A stretch of 64,000 nucleotides of DNA from Gracilibacillus orientalis (GCF_900114645.1 NZ_FOTR01000002.1:310001-374000), one strand, 5' to 3'. Counted from the stretch's first letter, positions 36,817 to 46,626 are shown. Made by a program: numbers and translations. The notes: a model not told the origin generated them from the letters alone.

Positions 36817-38748
36817 TTATTTCATATACCGGTATTCCATCAAACGCTTCAGCATGTCAATTTCCTCTAACAAGTCCTGTCCAACATTTGTTTCTTTTAC
36901 TTTTTTTCGTTCGAGTTCTTTGTCTACTACTCTTCTAACGGATAAAACATCTGCACCATCTAATAGTACATTTTTCTTTGAATTAAAATGCTGATGAGAA
37001 ACAAGCTGCATACCAAACGAATTATATAACAACGTGTAACCAGCAATACCAGTTGTGGATTGATATGCTTTGGAGAATCCACCGTCAATCACAATCATTT
37101 TGCTGTTTGCTTTGATTGGATTCTCTCCCTCCACTTCTTTAACCGGGGTATGTCCATTAATAATATGTCCTTGATCAGGATCAAGTCCGAATTCTTCCAA
37201 CATTTTACGACATACTTCCTCATCTTCTCTCAAATAAAAATAAGGATTTTTTTGCTCTTTATGTGCTTCCTTATCATGAATGAAATAGCGCTCAAATGTT
37301 GTCATCGCACGTTTTCCAAAGAGCGATGAGTATTCACCTGTCCATAGATACCAAATCATATCTGTTGCCAGATCATCTGTCTGTTCCAAATTCGCAAAAG
37401 CATAGCGTAAGTATTTTTCGAATTTATCCAGTAATGCACGGCCTTTATATGATTTCCCTTCAATCTCCATTTGTTCCATATTACCCGCTTTATCAACCGG
37501 AATACAGCCATGAATTAATAAATTGCCATTGTATCTTAAATACAGACTCCCTTTTTTCATCAGAAATTTCATGTGTCTTGATAATTTCTCTGAATACTGG
37601 ACCGAAAGTAAGAGTTTATCAATAACCTCTTCTTCTTCCTGTGACAGTTTGGCGGGATTCTCCGGATCCACTGTAGCAAAGCAAGTATTGTCAAGTGGAT
37701 ATGTTTCACCGTAAACCGTTACTTGGTTATTCTGATAATCTACTTGCTCTAATATAAGTCTATCCGACATGTTAAAGAATGGGCGGCGCTTAATAATCGG
37801 GCTTTCCAACTTAAATTGAATGATCGCTATCGCCTGATGGATTTTGGTAATTTGTAATGCCTCATCCCCAGATAATGGTTTATCAGGATGTTCCTTTGGT
37901 CTAAAAGCTGGATTATCATCATAGTATTTCTCTGCTAAATTAAGTAATGGCCTAAGATTGATACCATAAACATCTTCAATAATATCAAGGTTATCATAGC
38001 GTGCACAAATACGAATGATATTGGCAAGGCAGACCTTTGAACCTGCATAGGCACCAATCCATAAAACATCATGATTCCCCCATTGGATATCGAGAGAATG
38101 ATAGTTTATCAGCGTATCCATAATTTTATCTGGATCAGGTCCACGATCATATATATCCCCTACTACATGAAGATGGTCTACTACCAGCTGCTGTATCGTA
38201 TAAGCTAGCCCTGTAATTAATTTATCAGCTTGGCCTAGCGTAATAATTTGCTGGATAATTTTTTCATAATATGGTTTTTTGTTAGAATATTTATCTGATT
38301 TATAAAGTAATTCTTCGATGACATAGACAAATTGTTCAGGCAATGCTTTACGCAACTTCGAGCGAGTATATTTAGAAGATGCGTAAGGAATCAACTGAAT
38401 CATATCGCAAATGATTTTCTCATACCAGTTATTTAATTCCTGTTTATTATTAAAATTATTTTTCACTAATTTCAATTTCTCTTCAGGGTAATATACTAAG
38501 GTCGCAAATTCATCTATTTCTTCTTGTGTCAGCTTATCCTTAAAAATGTCGGTTATTTTTTCTTTCACCTTGCCTGATCCATTTCTAAGTACATGTTGGA
38601 ATGCATTATATTCACCATGCAAATCACTGACAAAGTGCTCCGTTCCCTTCGGCAAGTTAAGAATCGCCTCCAGATTAATAATTTCGGTTACCACTTTTTC
38701 TTCACTATCATATTTTTCAGCAAGTAAATCCAGGTATTTCGTATTCAA
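36817..38748 (-). CDS. fbp: fructose-1,6-bisphosphatase class III
   Basis: The protein (643 residues from the start chosen) matches the Bacillus-type class III FBPase throughout: [20 protein letters not shown], the metallophosphatase motifs [24 protein letters not shown] and QWGNHD, and the late [16 protein letters not shown]. The enzyme hydrolyses fructose-1,6-bisphosphate for gluconeogenesis and is Mn-dependent. The start TTG at 38748 follows GAGAGGGG by 11 nt. An upstream in-frame ATG (38796) adds 16 residues but has no ribosome site; B. subtilis Fbp has a longer N-terminus, so this is not settled. The gene stands alone. Confidence 0.95.
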   Translation of the reverse strand: MNTKYLDLLAEKYDSEEKVVTEIINLEAILNLPKGTEHFVSDLHGEYNAFQHVLRNGSGKVKEKITDIFKDKLTQEEIDEFATLVYYPEEKLKLVKNNFNNKQELNNWYEKIICDMIQLIPYASSKYTRSKLRKALPEQFVYVIEELLYKSDKYSNKKPYYEKIIQQIITLGQADKLITGLAYTIQQLVVDHLHVVGDIYDRGPDPDKIMDTLINYHSLDIQWGNHDVLWIGAYAGSKVCLANIIRICARYDNLDIIEDVYGINLRPLLNLAEKYYDDNPAFRPKEHPDKPLSGDEALQITKIHQAIAIIQFKLESPIIKRRPFFNMSDRLILEQVDYQNNQVTVYGETYPLDNTCFATVDPENPAKLSQEEEEVIDKLLLSVQYSEKLSRHMKFLMKKGSLYLRYNGNLLIHGCIPVDKAGNMEQMEIEGKSYKGRALLDKFEKYLRYAFANLEQTDDLATDMIWYLWTGEYSSLFGKRAMTTFERYFIHDKEAHKEQKNPYFYLREDEEVCRKMLEEFGLDPDQGHIINGHTPVKEVEGENPIKANSKMIVIDGGFSKAYQSTTGIAGYTLLYNSFGMQLVSHQHFNSKKNVLLDGADVLSVRRVVDKELERKKVKETNVGQDLLEEIDMLKRLMEYRYMK

Positions 38749-38963
38749 TGTGAATATATCCCCTCTCAGTGATTTATATATAGTAAAACATAGCATTATT
38801 GTAACAATTAATGCAACATATATCTAATTATTAAGTTTTTTAATGCAACGTTTTTATAAAAAACTGCTACACTAAAATTATTTCTCGGGAAATATCGGCA
38901 CCAATCCTCATCTATTTCGTTACAACGTTGATTTACGCTATAATAGCCTTCAGGAGGGATTAC

Positions 38964-40004
38964 ATGTCGACATTTACTGTCATTGGCGGTGGAATTGCCG
39001 GTGCTTCCATAGCTTATCATCTTGCCAAAACCGGTAATACTGTTACCGTCTTTGATCGCTCAGACAATGGACAGGCAACATCTGCTTCAGCAGGTATCAT
39101 CTGCCCGTGGGTAAGCCAGCGCAGAAATAAAAAATGGTACAGACTTGTACAAGAAGGCGCCCGTTATTATCCAGATTTTATTCAAGAACTCGAGGAGACG
39201 ACCAAGCAGTCTACAGGATACATAAGAAGTGGAGCAATATGCCTTTTTAAAGATGACCGTATTCAACAACTTGCATATGAGCGAATTTCGGCAAAACAGG
39301 AGGCTTCACCAGAGATGGGAGAAGTTCGAAAACTGACAAAAGCAGAAGTGAAGGAAATGCACCCTCATCTTACAACTGCCTACCCTGCCGTCTTTGTAGA
39401 AGGAGGCGGTCAAATAAGTGGAGATAGTCTGCTTTCCGCTTTAAAAGAAGGAATTCGTCTGCATGGCGGGAAGTGGATACAGCAGGACGTAAAGCCAGAA
39501 GATGGAGAAGGAACAGTTATCTATACAGCAGGTGCATGGGCTAGTGAATGTTATCAATTACCTTTAGTGCGTCATCAGCGCGCAGAACTATTGCACCTCA
39601 AGTTAGAGAATGAATACCATAAAAACGAAACTCCTGTTGTAATGGGGCTAGGGCCAATGTATATTGTAGGAACTGATACAAAACAATTTGCGATTGGGAC
39701 AACGCACGAGGATACCACAGACTTTACCGTTGCCCCTTCCGAAGAGAATCAGCAATACCTACATAATGAAGCCACACGTTATTTTCCAGAAACAAATATT
39801 CAGGATCAATTTATGGCAGTAGGATTACGTCCCTTCACTAGGGATTCATTACCATATATCGGATGGACTAAAGATCATGTTTTTGCGGTGAATGGGCTAG
39901 GTTCTTCCGGATTAACGGCAGCACCCGTAATCGGGAGAGAAGTTGCAGCATATTTAACCGACAAGGAAACGGTTTTGAATTTGGATGATTATGCTTATTT
40001 TTAA
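38964..40004 (+). CDS. FAD-dependent oxidoreductase, glycine/D-amino-acid oxidase type
   Basis: The 346-residue flavoprotein begins with the dinucleotide-binding motif FTVIGGGIAGASIAYHLAK (about residues 4-22), followed by VFDR (ribose-binding acid) and SASAGIICPW. The C-terminal FAD motif is PYIGWTKDHVFAVNGLGSSGLTAAP. This is the DadA/ThiO/glycine-oxidase fold; the substrate is probably an amine or D-amino acid. The ATG used has AGGAGGG 5 nt upstream. It is monocistronic, divergent from fbp, and not next to thiamine genes, so ThiO is unlikely. Confidence 0.88.
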   Translation: MSTFTVIGGGIAGASIAYHLAKTGNTVTVFDRSDNGQATSASAGIICPWVSQRRNKKWYRLVQEGARYYPDFIQELEETTKQSTGYIRSGAICLFKDDRIQQLAYERISAKQEASPEMGEVRKLTKAEVKEMHPHLTTAYPAVFVEGGGQISGDSLLSALKEGIRLHGGKWIQQDVKPEDGEGTVIYTAGAWASECYQLPLVRHQRAELLHLKLENEYHKNETPVVMGLGPMYIVGTDTKQFAIGTTHEDTTDFTVAPSEENQQYLHNEATRYFPETNIQDQFMAVGLRPFTRDSLPYIGWTKDHVFAVNGLGSSGLTAAPVIGREVAAYLTDKETVLNLDDYAYF

Positions 40005-40197
40005 ATAAGTACAGTACTGACTTTGGAAAGATTCAAGTGTTCACGAGATATTAGATTCTGAGCGAAATCTTGTGAACAAACATATATTTCGCGAACAACA
40101 TGCCGAGCTATTAAATCATTTAGAAGGGACTGAATAATGCGCAGATATCAATATTTTTCAGCCATTTGTTAATAAAGAAAAATGGGAGGTGAAAGTA

Positions 40198-40728
40198 TTG
40201 ATTCAACATTTACAAACTGAAAGATTACATTTAAGGAAAATGACTACTAACGATGCTGCTAGTTTGTTTACGATTTGGTCAGATCCAGAAGTGACGGAAT
40301 TTATGAATATTAGCAATTTTACAACTCAAGACCAGACTGAAGAAATGATCACTTTTCTTGACCAGTTGGCACAAGATCATAAAGCTATCCGCTTTTCCAT
40401 CATAGAAAAGATGACCGGCGAAATAATAGGATCTTGTGGTTATAACTCCCTTGATTTTGAAAATGAGAAGGCTGAAATAGGCTATGAGATAGCAAGGGAT
40501 CACTGGGGTAAAGGCTATGCTCCAGAGGCTATTTCATCGCTTATCGATTACGCCTTTAATACATTGCACTTCCATCGAATCGAAGCCAAGGTGGGGCCGG
40601 AAAATGTTAACTCAATCAAAGTACTGGATAAGTTAGGTTTTATTCATGAAGGGACATTAAGACAGTGTGAGAAGTCTAAGGATAGTTTTATTGATCTGAA
40701 CATGTATTCAAGGTTAAAAACAGATTAA
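40198..40728 (+). CDS. GNAT acetyltransferase, RimJ/RimL type
   Basis: A 176-residue GNAT: LQTERLHLRKMTTNDAASLF, IIGSCGYNSLDFENEKAEIGYEI, acetyl-CoA loop DHWGKGYAPEAI, and VLDKLGFIHEGTLRQ. It belongs with ribosomal-protein or small-amine acetyltransferases. The TTG start has GGGAGG 8 nt upstream; the earlier in-frame GTG overlaps the ribosome site. In the 190-nt gap before it, a 37-codon open frame without a start codon (ending at about 40137) may be the tail of a lost gene. Confidence 0.87.
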   Translation: MIQHLQTERLHLRKMTTNDAASLFTIWSDPEVTEFMNISNFTTQDQTEEMITFLDQLAQDHKAIRFSIIEKMTGEIIGSCGYNSLDFENEKAEIGYEIARDHWGKGYAPEAISSLIDYAFNTLHFHRIEAKVGPENVNSIKVLDKLGFIHEGTLRQCEKSKDSFIDLNMYSRLKTD

Positions 40729-40748
40729 GTATATTTTCATCACAAAAA

Positions 40749-40790
40749 GAAACCCTCAAAGCCGTTGATAACCAACGTTTTTGAGGGTTT
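40749..40790. terminator. bidirectional terminator
   Basis: aaaccctcaaa and tttgagggttt form an 11-bp stem with an inner cgttg/caacg stem, between the convergent GNAT and coat-protein genes. Confidence 0.88.
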
Positions 40791-40801
40791 CTATATTAAT
40801 C

Positions 40802-41428
40802 TTAGTGCATACCTTGTTGTGGAGCTTTTGCATAAGCTTGTAACATAGTATTCATATCTTGAGTGTTTAGTTTTGGCAGTTGATAATAACCATGTTTGTT
40901 TTGATAAAGAAATAGCTCATAGCTCATTTCGATCATGTTCGGTACACTGTCAGCAACGATACGGCGCAACACTGGATTGTTCATCTCAACCGCTGCCATA
41001 GTAAGTCCAGAAGCTATTGATTTTGTGTGTCCTAACATAAAGGATGAAAAACATTCGTCGTTAAACTCATTTACAGACTGCTTTGGTTTTTTTGGTTGCC
41101 CAGGCTTCGTTCCGTACATAACCTCGTTATTTTCCTGCATTTTATATTGCTGAGTTGGCACTTGTGGATCCTGCCCAGTTTGGAAGCTTTCTACGATTGT
41201 GTTATACATTTGCGTAATAAAAGAAGATTGACGTTGAGATATGTCTTTTAATTCCTGATCCTGAATATGTTGATCATATAGCTTGTACTGTTCCAACATA
41301 CCAATTAAGCCACCAATTAATTCATGGGAATCCATCATCTCGTGAGCGCCATGATTCTGACTAGTCCCTTGGTTCGCCATGTTTTGTGGCATTTGCGTAT
41401 TGTTTTGCATCTGGTTTTGATTTTGCAC
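40802..41428 (-). CDS. CotF-family spore coat protein
   Basis: The 208-residue protein has a Gln/Asn/Met-rich N-terminal tail (about 1-35) and the helical CotF domain: HELIGGLIGMLEQYKLYDQ, DISQRQSSFITQMYNTIVESF, then SSFMLGHTKSIASGLTMAAVEMNNPVLRRI and a Tyr-rich end (LFLYQNKHGYYQLP). CotF-type proteins are part of the Bacillus spore coat or its precursors. The start is GTG, 7 nt after AGGAGGT. It is monocistronic. It is the clearest sign in the window that the organism forms spores. Confidence 0.88.
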   Translation of the reverse strand: MQNQNQMQNNTQMPQNMANQGTSQNHGAHEMMDSHELIGGLIGMLEQYKLYDQHIQDQELKDISQRQSSFITQMYNTIVESFQTGQDPQVPTQQYKMQENNEVMYGTKPGQPKKPKQSVNEFNDECFSSFMLGHTKSIASGLTMAAVEMNNPVLRRIVADSVPNMIEMSYELFLYQNKHGYYQLPKLNTQDMNTMLQAYAKAPQQGMH

Positions 41429-41510
41429 TATAGTAACCTCCTGTATTTTAAATTCAAGTATATATTTTCCTGTAAGGGAACATTTATGTATAAAAATTTA
41501 GCTTAAAAAC

Positions 41511-41547
41511 AAAAAACTCGTAAATGTAGTTTTTCAACTTTTACGAG
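41511..41547 (-). terminator. terminator downstream of the GGCT-like gene
   Basis: ctcgtaaa and tttacgag form a perfect 8-bp stem followed on the minus strand by tttttt and a further T-rich stretch. Confidence 0.8.
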
Positions 41548-41641
41548 AATTAATGAATGATGCTTTAGTTATTAACGTTAGGAGATATACACCTTGCTAG
41601 TCGCTGGATGGCAGAGTGCTATTTTTTCATACCAGACTTTT

Positions 41642-42280
41642 TTACACTTCTTCTATTATCTTTTCAAGGCTGGTTCTGGAATAACAACCATCTATTCCAG
41701 GTTTTGTAATTAAATAATGCAAAATTTCCGTATTATCTAGTGATACTGTTGTTTTTAAACCATGAATAATCATACTTACGTATTCTTTAGAAGGTGTAAT
41801 GAAAGGCACATCTAAATCCCAGTCAGCTGTAAACGTTAAGATGGGGTAACCTTGCTCTTCACCTAAAAACAAGATCGTTCCGTACCACGAGTCTCGAAAT
41901 GTCTTGAATCCGCTCTTCATCACTTCATCTAAATCGATATTTAGGTCAGCACCGTTATTTTCCTGTTTGACTACATCCATAAACTGCTCTACTGTTATTA
42001 AATACTTTGTACTGTATGTAAGGAACTGCTCATCTTTGCTCAATCCAATAAAAGCTACACCTTGTTTTTGCCAGCGCTGTGACTTTTTTGCGAAGTATAG
42101 AGGATGTCGCATGATATGTGTTCCCGCTGCTATTGGAAGGGATTGATCTCTACACCCGATCTCTCTTTTTTCAGAACCTTGCGGGCGCCCACCTTTTATA
42201 TAACATAAAAACCTATCCCTACTTAAATTAGATCCATAACTGGCATACCAAACATAGGATACTTCTTTTGACGTAGACAA
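41642..42280 (-). CDS. gamma-glutamylcyclotransferase-fold protein
   Basis: The 212-residue protein opens with WYASYGSNLSRDRFLCYIKGG, the YGSN loop that defines the gamma-glutamylcyclotransferase (GGCT) fold. It continues with PLYFAKKSQRWQKQGVAFIGL and a C-terminal GIDGCYSRTSLEKI. The fold hosts enzymes that cyclise gamma-glutamyl amines to 5-oxoproline, but this long variant is uncharacterised to my knowledge. The TTG start lies 10 nt after GGAGG. The neighbouring gene (60 nt upstream) is a gamma-glutamyl-GABA hydrolase-like protein, so both may act on gamma-glutamyl compounds. Confidence 0.7.
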   Translation of the reverse strand: MSTSKEVSYVWYASYGSNLSRDRFLCYIKGGRPQGSEKREIGCRDQSLPIAAGTHIMRHPLYFAKKSQRWQKQGVAFIGLSKDEQFLTYSTKYLITVEQFMDVVKQENNGADLNIDLDEVMKSGFKTFRDSWYGTILFLGEEQGYPILTFTADWDLDVPFITPSKEYVSMIIHGLKTTVSLDNTEILHYLITKPGIDGCYSRTSLEKIIEEV

Positions 42281-42340
42281 TGTACATTCACCTCCACCCT
42301 ATTTATACCATAAAGCAAAGACAATGGAAGCATAATAAGC

Positions 42341-43066
42341 TTAGTTTTTGCACGCCCTAATAAACGAATCAAATAGTCGTTGCATAGTTGGATCTTCACT
42401 GGCCATCTCTTCTGGATGCCACTGCACCCCCATTATCATTGATGATTTTTTGTCTACTCCTTCGACAGCTTCAATGGTACCATCTGGAGCAACAGCTACT
42501 TGTTTAAGATTGGATGCAAGTTGGTTAATCGCCTGATGATGTATGCTATTTACTTGAATATTCAAACTATCGAGAATTTGATATAACCTACTTGTTTCAT
42601 CGATTTGAATATAGTGGGTTGGCTCAGGTCTCCCTGCTTGCTGATTATGATTAATCGCATTAGGATTACTCGTTTCGATATCTTGAATAACGGTACCACC
42701 TAATGCTACATTTAACATCGTTACACCTCGGCAAAGCCCTAAAATGGGTTTACTCTGTAATTGTGCATATTTAACCAATTCTATTTCTGTAACATCACGT
42801 TTTTTATTGGTATTTTGAATTTTGGGAGATGGATTAGCTCCAAACGAATGGGGATCGATATCTTCCCCACTGCTCAATATAATTCCGTTACAACTACTCA
42901 CCCATACCTCCGCCATCGCTTCTGGACCAGTGGGGATGATAATCGGTACCCCACCCGCTTGTATTACAGACTGTATATGCTTCTCATGTAGATTATAACT
43001 AGGAATATTATTGTGAATAACCATAGAGCTAGTAATTCCAATAACAGGCCGAATAGATGGTCTCAT
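42341..43066 (-). CDS. gamma-glutamyl-gamma-aminobutyrate hydrolase family protein
   Basis: The 241-residue class I glutamine-amidotransferase-like hydrolase has the nucleophile elbow ILGLCRGVTMLN (C112) and the His/Glu pair QWHPEE (H217, E219), with HHQAIN near 176. PuuD-type enzymes hydrolyse gamma-glutamyl-GABA to glutamate and GABA in putrescine degradation. No other putrescine gene lies here, so the substrate is uncertain. It precedes the GGCT-fold gene on the same strand. Confidence 0.88.
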   Translation of the reverse strand: MRPSIRPVIGITSSMVIHNNIPSYNLHEKHIQSVIQAGGVPIIIPTGPEAMAEVWVSSCNGIILSSGEDIDPHSFGANPSPKIQNTNKKRDVTEIELVKYAQLQSKPILGLCRGVTMLNVALGGTVIQDIETSNPNAINHNQQAGRPEPTHYIQIDETSRLYQILDSLNIQVNSIHHQAINQLASNLKQVAVAPDGTIEAVEGVDKKSSMIMGVQWHPEEMASEDPTMQRLFDSFIRACKN

Positions 43067-43152
43067 GGTTTACACTACCTTTCCATACCTGATAATATAT
43101 TTATCTTCAACATCTTTTTTATTTTACAAAAAGAGCGGTAAAAATATAATGC

Positions 43153-44139
43153 TTAATATTGGAATAACATAGTAATAAATTGATGTCCTGCTCCAACAGT
43201 CCAGAAAATGACATAATCTCCTCTTTTAATCTTTTCATTTTTTAAACCTTCTTGAAAAGCAATTAATGGACTACTTGTTCCTGTATAACCATACTCATTA
43301 CCTACTAATATTACTTTTTCATCATTCAGCTTAAAATGTCCTTGCAGTTTTAATTTATCACTTAACGCGAATTGCGAAATACATACGGCAGATATATCAG
43401 AAATGGTTAATTGATTCTTTTCTAGAATATGTTCGATTTGTTCGATCATAATTTCTGGACCATAGCTAGCATCAAATGGTGCAAAATTAATATATTTTTG
43501 TTCAGGAATTTGTTGATGGAAGTGTTTCAATCCTTTTTCAGGGAACATAATTTTATCTACGTTTTGTGTATCAATCGTATATACTGCATCGATAAAACCT
43601 GTTTGCTCCTCTGTTCTTTCTAAAATGACTGCACAAGCAGCATCTCCATATGTTGCATAAGTAATTTCTTCTTCAGGATTAGCAAGCAGTGACAAATGAT
43701 CTGAACCGACAACTAATGCACGATTAATAGTTGGGTTGCCCATCATATATCGACAAGTTTGTTCAATCGATACAACCATTCCAGCACAATTGGCATTGGT
43801 GTCCAGACTAATAGCATGCCTGTTTGCATCAATCGCTTTATGCACAAACATCGTATTGCTAGGAAAAGTATATTCAGGAACTTGCGAAGAAAAAACAATA
43901 TAATCAATATCTTCCCCTGTTAAGCTTGATTTTTCTAGTACATTTTTTGATGCTTCCATTGCCATCGTTAATGAATTTTCTTCTCTATTATTAATGATAT
44001 ATCGCTTTTCTTTTCCCATTTTCTCCAAAAAAGAAGTAATATCTCTTCCTTTTTGTTTGAAATGTTCTATGTAAGGCTCATTTGTAACTAGATTTGTAGG
44101 ATGGTACGTGGCAACCTTTTTTATTTTTATATTACTCAT
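43153..44139 (-). CDS. non-canonical 3-oxoacyl-ACP synthase III family protein
   Basis: The 328-residue thiolase-fold protein resembles FabH: the nucleophile region DTNANCAGM (C118), the YGDAACAVILE motif and a glycine-rich C-terminal loop. The catalytic His of the FabH HQAN motif is replaced (VCISQFALSDKL, about 252-263). The Asn region reads NEYGYTGTSSPL (281-292) rather than YGNTSxAS. Thus only Cys of the Cys-His-Asn triad is clearly kept. Such variants occur in secondary metabolism, where they transfer rather than condense acyl groups; the product is unknown. A terminator separates it from the small gene upstream. A possible AAAGGAT site precedes the ATG. Confidence 0.85.
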   Translation of the reverse strand: MSNIKIKKVATYHPTNLVTNEPYIEHFKQKGRDITSFLEKMGKEKRYIINNREENSLTMAMEASKNVLEKSSLTGEDIDYIVFSSQVPEYTFPSNTMFVHKAIDANRHAISLDTNANCAGMVVSIEQTCRYMMGNPTINRALVVGSDHLSLLANPEEEITYATYGDAACAVILERTEEQTGFIDAVYTIDTQNVDKIMFPEKGLKHFHQQIPEQKYINFAPFDASYGPEIMIEQIEHILEKNQLTISDISAVCISQFALSDKLKLQGHFKLNDEKVILVGNEYGYTGTSSPLIAFQEGLKNEKIKRGDYVIFWTVGAGHQFITMLFQY

Positions 44140-44178
44140 GTCATCTATCCTTTCCGTCTGTTTTCTATGTAAAAATAA

Positions 44179-44207
44179 CGAAAAGCCCCTTTAAAGAGGG
44201 CTTTTCG
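44179..44207 (-). terminator. terminator of the small upstream gene
   Basis: cgaaaagccc and gggcttttcg form a perfect 10-bp stem with a 9-nt loop; the minus-strand exit is tta-rich. It separates the STAS-like gene from the KAS III-like gene. Confidence 0.85.
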
Positions 44208-44215
44208 TCTCATTT

Positions 44216-44584
44216 TTATGCTCCAACTATTTCGAAATTTGGTAGATCAACCGTTTTAGCTATTCGGTTAAGTTGCATTTTAATTACCACATTGTTATCA
44301 ATTAAAAATTCTATTTTTTTAAAACCAGATTTTTTATATAATTCAAACGATTGAGTTAATTTTGGTGTCATCTCTTGATTGATAACCTTCATATCTTTGC
44401 AATCTACTTCTAAAACATAGTCAATGGTTGAAATCGAACCTATCTGTTTTTGATAATCTTGATGAAATTTCTCCGCTTGTTCTGGTGTGAATCCCCCCAC
44501 TACATTCATATAAACGGTTTTACTTGTGGCTTTAATATCAATAATATAACCACCATTTTCTGTCATGTTTTCTATTTTTGCCAT
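44216..44584 (-). CDS. small STAS/SpoIIAA-like protein
   Basis: A 122-residue protein I cannot name. The pattern of alternating strands and helices (YIIDIKATSKTVYMNVVGGF, STIDYVLEVDCKDM, LTQSFELYKKSGFKKIEFL, LNRIAKTVDLPNFEIV) resembles a STAS or SpoIIAA-like single domain. The ATG used follows GGAAGAGG; the open frame extends 41 codons upstream without a ribosome site and reads like non-coding sequence. It has its own terminator. Confidence 0.6.
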   Translation of the reverse strand: MAKIENMTENGGYIIDIKATSKTVYMNVVGGFTPEQAEKFHQDYQKQIGSISTIDYVLEVDCKDMKVINQEMTPKLTQSFELYKKSGFKKIEFLIDNNVVIKMQLNRIAKTVDLPNFEIVGA

Positions 44585-45037
44585 CTTTACCTCTTCCTTT
44601 CTGGATGTATCGGCGGAGAATCTAAGTAACTCCCCCGTTGATAGATTTAGTTTAATTGCATGAACGCAAACAGAAACAAGAATTATAAAATGAATCAAAA
44701 TACCCACTAAACATTTGCTGTCCGTTGCGTTTTTCTACTCACAAGTAGCTATTATACAATATATCAAGGGAACCCGCAAAAGAAATGAACGACTTTTTAT
44801 CCAGGATAAATGATCTACTTTTATTTGATAGAGGTTATCGTTGCAAATAGCATGGATGACCATAAAAAAATGGTAGAAAAATGGTAGGATCAATATGTGA
44901 AGTAAACCTCTTCATCAACCCATTTACCACAAATAATGATGAAAAGTTTCGAAGTTATGACTAGTCAATAAGATGGATAGTCGCGAAATTTTCCATAGAA
45001 TAAGGTAATTAATCATAGATTTTAAGCCCGTATTTTC
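44585..45037. other. 453-nt intergenic region with a 15-bp palindrome
   Basis: No gene is visible. A perfect odd palindrome, TTTATCCAGGATAAA (44796-44810), lies 212 nt upstream of the small STAS-like gene and may be an operator. The right edge leads into the Pho box of the alkaline phosphatase gene. Confidence 0.45.
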
Positions 45038-45091
45038 TTTATCTAACGTTTACCATCAGTTAATAGTCTATCAACATTCTTCTAGTATGGT
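45038..45091 (+). promoter_or_regulatory. Pho box and -10 of the alkaline phosphatase gene
   Basis: TTTATC (45038), TTTACC (45049), TTAATA (45060) and TCAACA (45071) repeat every 11 bp and match the PhoP hexamer consensus at five or six of six positions. TATGGT (45086-45091), 9 nt after the last hexamer, can serve as -10. This is the same geometry as before the 5'-nucleotidase gene. The ribosome site (AAGGAG) and ATG follow. Confidence 0.75.
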
Positions 45092-45129
45092 TGTACTTGT
45101 AATCAAAATTATGAAGGAGTTGGTAGAGA

Positions 45130-46506
45130 ATGTTTAAAAAGATTGGTGCTGTAGCACTTAGTACAGGTCTAGTTTTATCTGCTATGAGTGTTCCTGCTTT
45201 TGCTGAAAAGCCTGAATCACCAGGAAAAGGACACGGACATGCATATGGTCTTGGTAATGGTAATGGTAAGGACGAAAAGAAAATCGAAAATATCATTTAC
45301 ATGATTCCAGATGGATTTAGTACAGACTATGCTTCTAATTACCGTGTCTACAAAGGAGAAGACGCTGTTTGGGACGCTCATCTAAAAGGATTGTTTACTA
45401 CTCATTCCGCAAACGCTGATGTTACAGATTCAGCAGCTGCTGGTACGGCAATGGCTAGTGGCGTAAAAACAAACAATGGCGTAATCGGTCTTGATTCAGA
45501 AGGAAATGATGTAACAACCATTTTAGATGCATCCGAAGAAGCAGGAAAAGCATCTGGATTAGTAGCTACATCCACGATAACTCATGCTACACCAGCATCA
45601 TTTGCTACAAGTGTAGAAAATCGAAATAATCAAACGGAGATTGCAAGACAATATATTTCTGGTGAAGTAGATGTCCTTCTAGGTGGAGGAAAAAATATGT
45701 TTTTACCAGAAGCAGAAGGTGGCAATCAAGAGGAGTCAAACCTAATAGAGGAAGCACAAGATGCTGGGGTTACGTACGTGGAAACAAGTGAAGAATTACA
45801 AAACAATGCAGATATTGATGTAGAAGAAGAGAGATTGCTTGGCCTTTTTGCTGATGATGCCCTTTCTCCTGAATTACATCGTGATCAAACAGTAGAACCT
45901 AGTTTAGCAGAAATGACTGAAACGTCCATCGAAGTTTTAGAACAGGATAAAGATGGATTTTTCCTTATGGTCGAAGGAAGTCAAATTGATTGGGCTGGAC
46001 ATGCCAATGATTCAGCATGGGCTATGTCTGATGTAGCGGCATTTGAAAAAGCTGTTGAAGAAGCAATAGATTTTGCTGAACAAGATGGCAATACATTAGT
46101 AATTGTTGCTGGTGATCATGATACTGGTGGTATGACAACAGGTTCTGGTGCGTACTCAGGATTAAATGCTGATATTTTAAACAATGTAACAGCAACTGGA
46201 GACTCCATGGCTGCCCAGTTAAATGAAGATCGCTCCAATGCAAAAGAAATTGTCGAAGAATACACTAATGTAACGTTAACCGAAGAAGAAGTACAATCCA
46301 TTCAGGATGCTAGTGATGCAGCATTTGCTATTAATACAGTAGTAAGTGACCATGCTGGTATTGGTTGGACAACTACCAATCATACTGGAGCAGATATTCC
46401 TATTTATGCGTATGGTCCACAAGCTGAAAAGTTTGCAGGATTCCATGATAATACAGATCTTCCTAAAACCTTGGCAGACATTCTAAGAGTGAATTTAGAC
46501 AACTAA
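45130..46506 (+). CDS. phoA: secreted alkaline phosphatase
   Basis: The 458-residue protein has a signal peptide (about 1-25, AFA cleavage), a Gly/His/Asn-rich linker and an alkaline phosphatase domain: IYMIPDGFS (metal D61), the nucleophile motif VTDSAAAGTAMASG (S101), ITHATPASFA (H152, T154), FLMVEGSQIDWAGHAND, VIVAGDHDTGGM and TNHTGADIPIYAYG. It binds two Zn and one Mg and releases phosphate from organic monoesters outside the cell. It resembles Bacillus PhoA/PhoB proteins. The upstream PhoP-like box supports induction by phosphate starvation. It ends in a strong terminator. Confidence 0.95.
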   Translation: MFKKIGAVALSTGLVLSAMSVPAFAEKPESPGKGHGHAYGLGNGNGKDEKKIENIIYMIPDGFSTDYASNYRVYKGEDAVWDAHLKGLFTTHSANADVTDSAAAGTAMASGVKTNNGVIGLDSEGNDVTTILDASEEAGKASGLVATSTITHATPASFATSVENRNNQTEIARQYISGEVDVLLGGGKNMFLPEAEGGNQEESNLIEEAQDAGVTYVETSEELQNNADIDVEEERLLGLFADDALSPELHRDQTVEPSLAEMTETSIEVLEQDKDGFFLMVEGSQIDWAGHANDSAWAMSDVAAFEKAVEEAIDFAEQDGNTLVIVAGDHDTGGMTTGSGAYSGLNADILNNVTATGDSMAAQLNEDRSNAKEIVEEYTNVTLTEEEVQSIQDASDAAFAINTVVSDHAGIGWTTTNHTGADIPIYAYGPQAEKFAGFHDNTDLPKTLADILRVNLDN

Positions 46507-46542
46507 TTTTGAAAAATCCCCCTTTTTCAAAATAGGATCATA

Positions 46543-46580
46543 ACAAGAGCCTACTGTTGAGGTAGGCTCTTGTTTTTTTG
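46543..46580 (+). terminator. terminator of the alkaline phosphatase gene
   Basis: acaagagcctac and gtaggctcttgt form a perfect 12-bp stem with a 7-nt loop, followed by ttttttt. Confidence 0.93.
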
Positions 46581-46626
46581 ATCACAGATAGAAACTTCCA
46601 CTCCGAAATCTGACCCATCATTCTAT

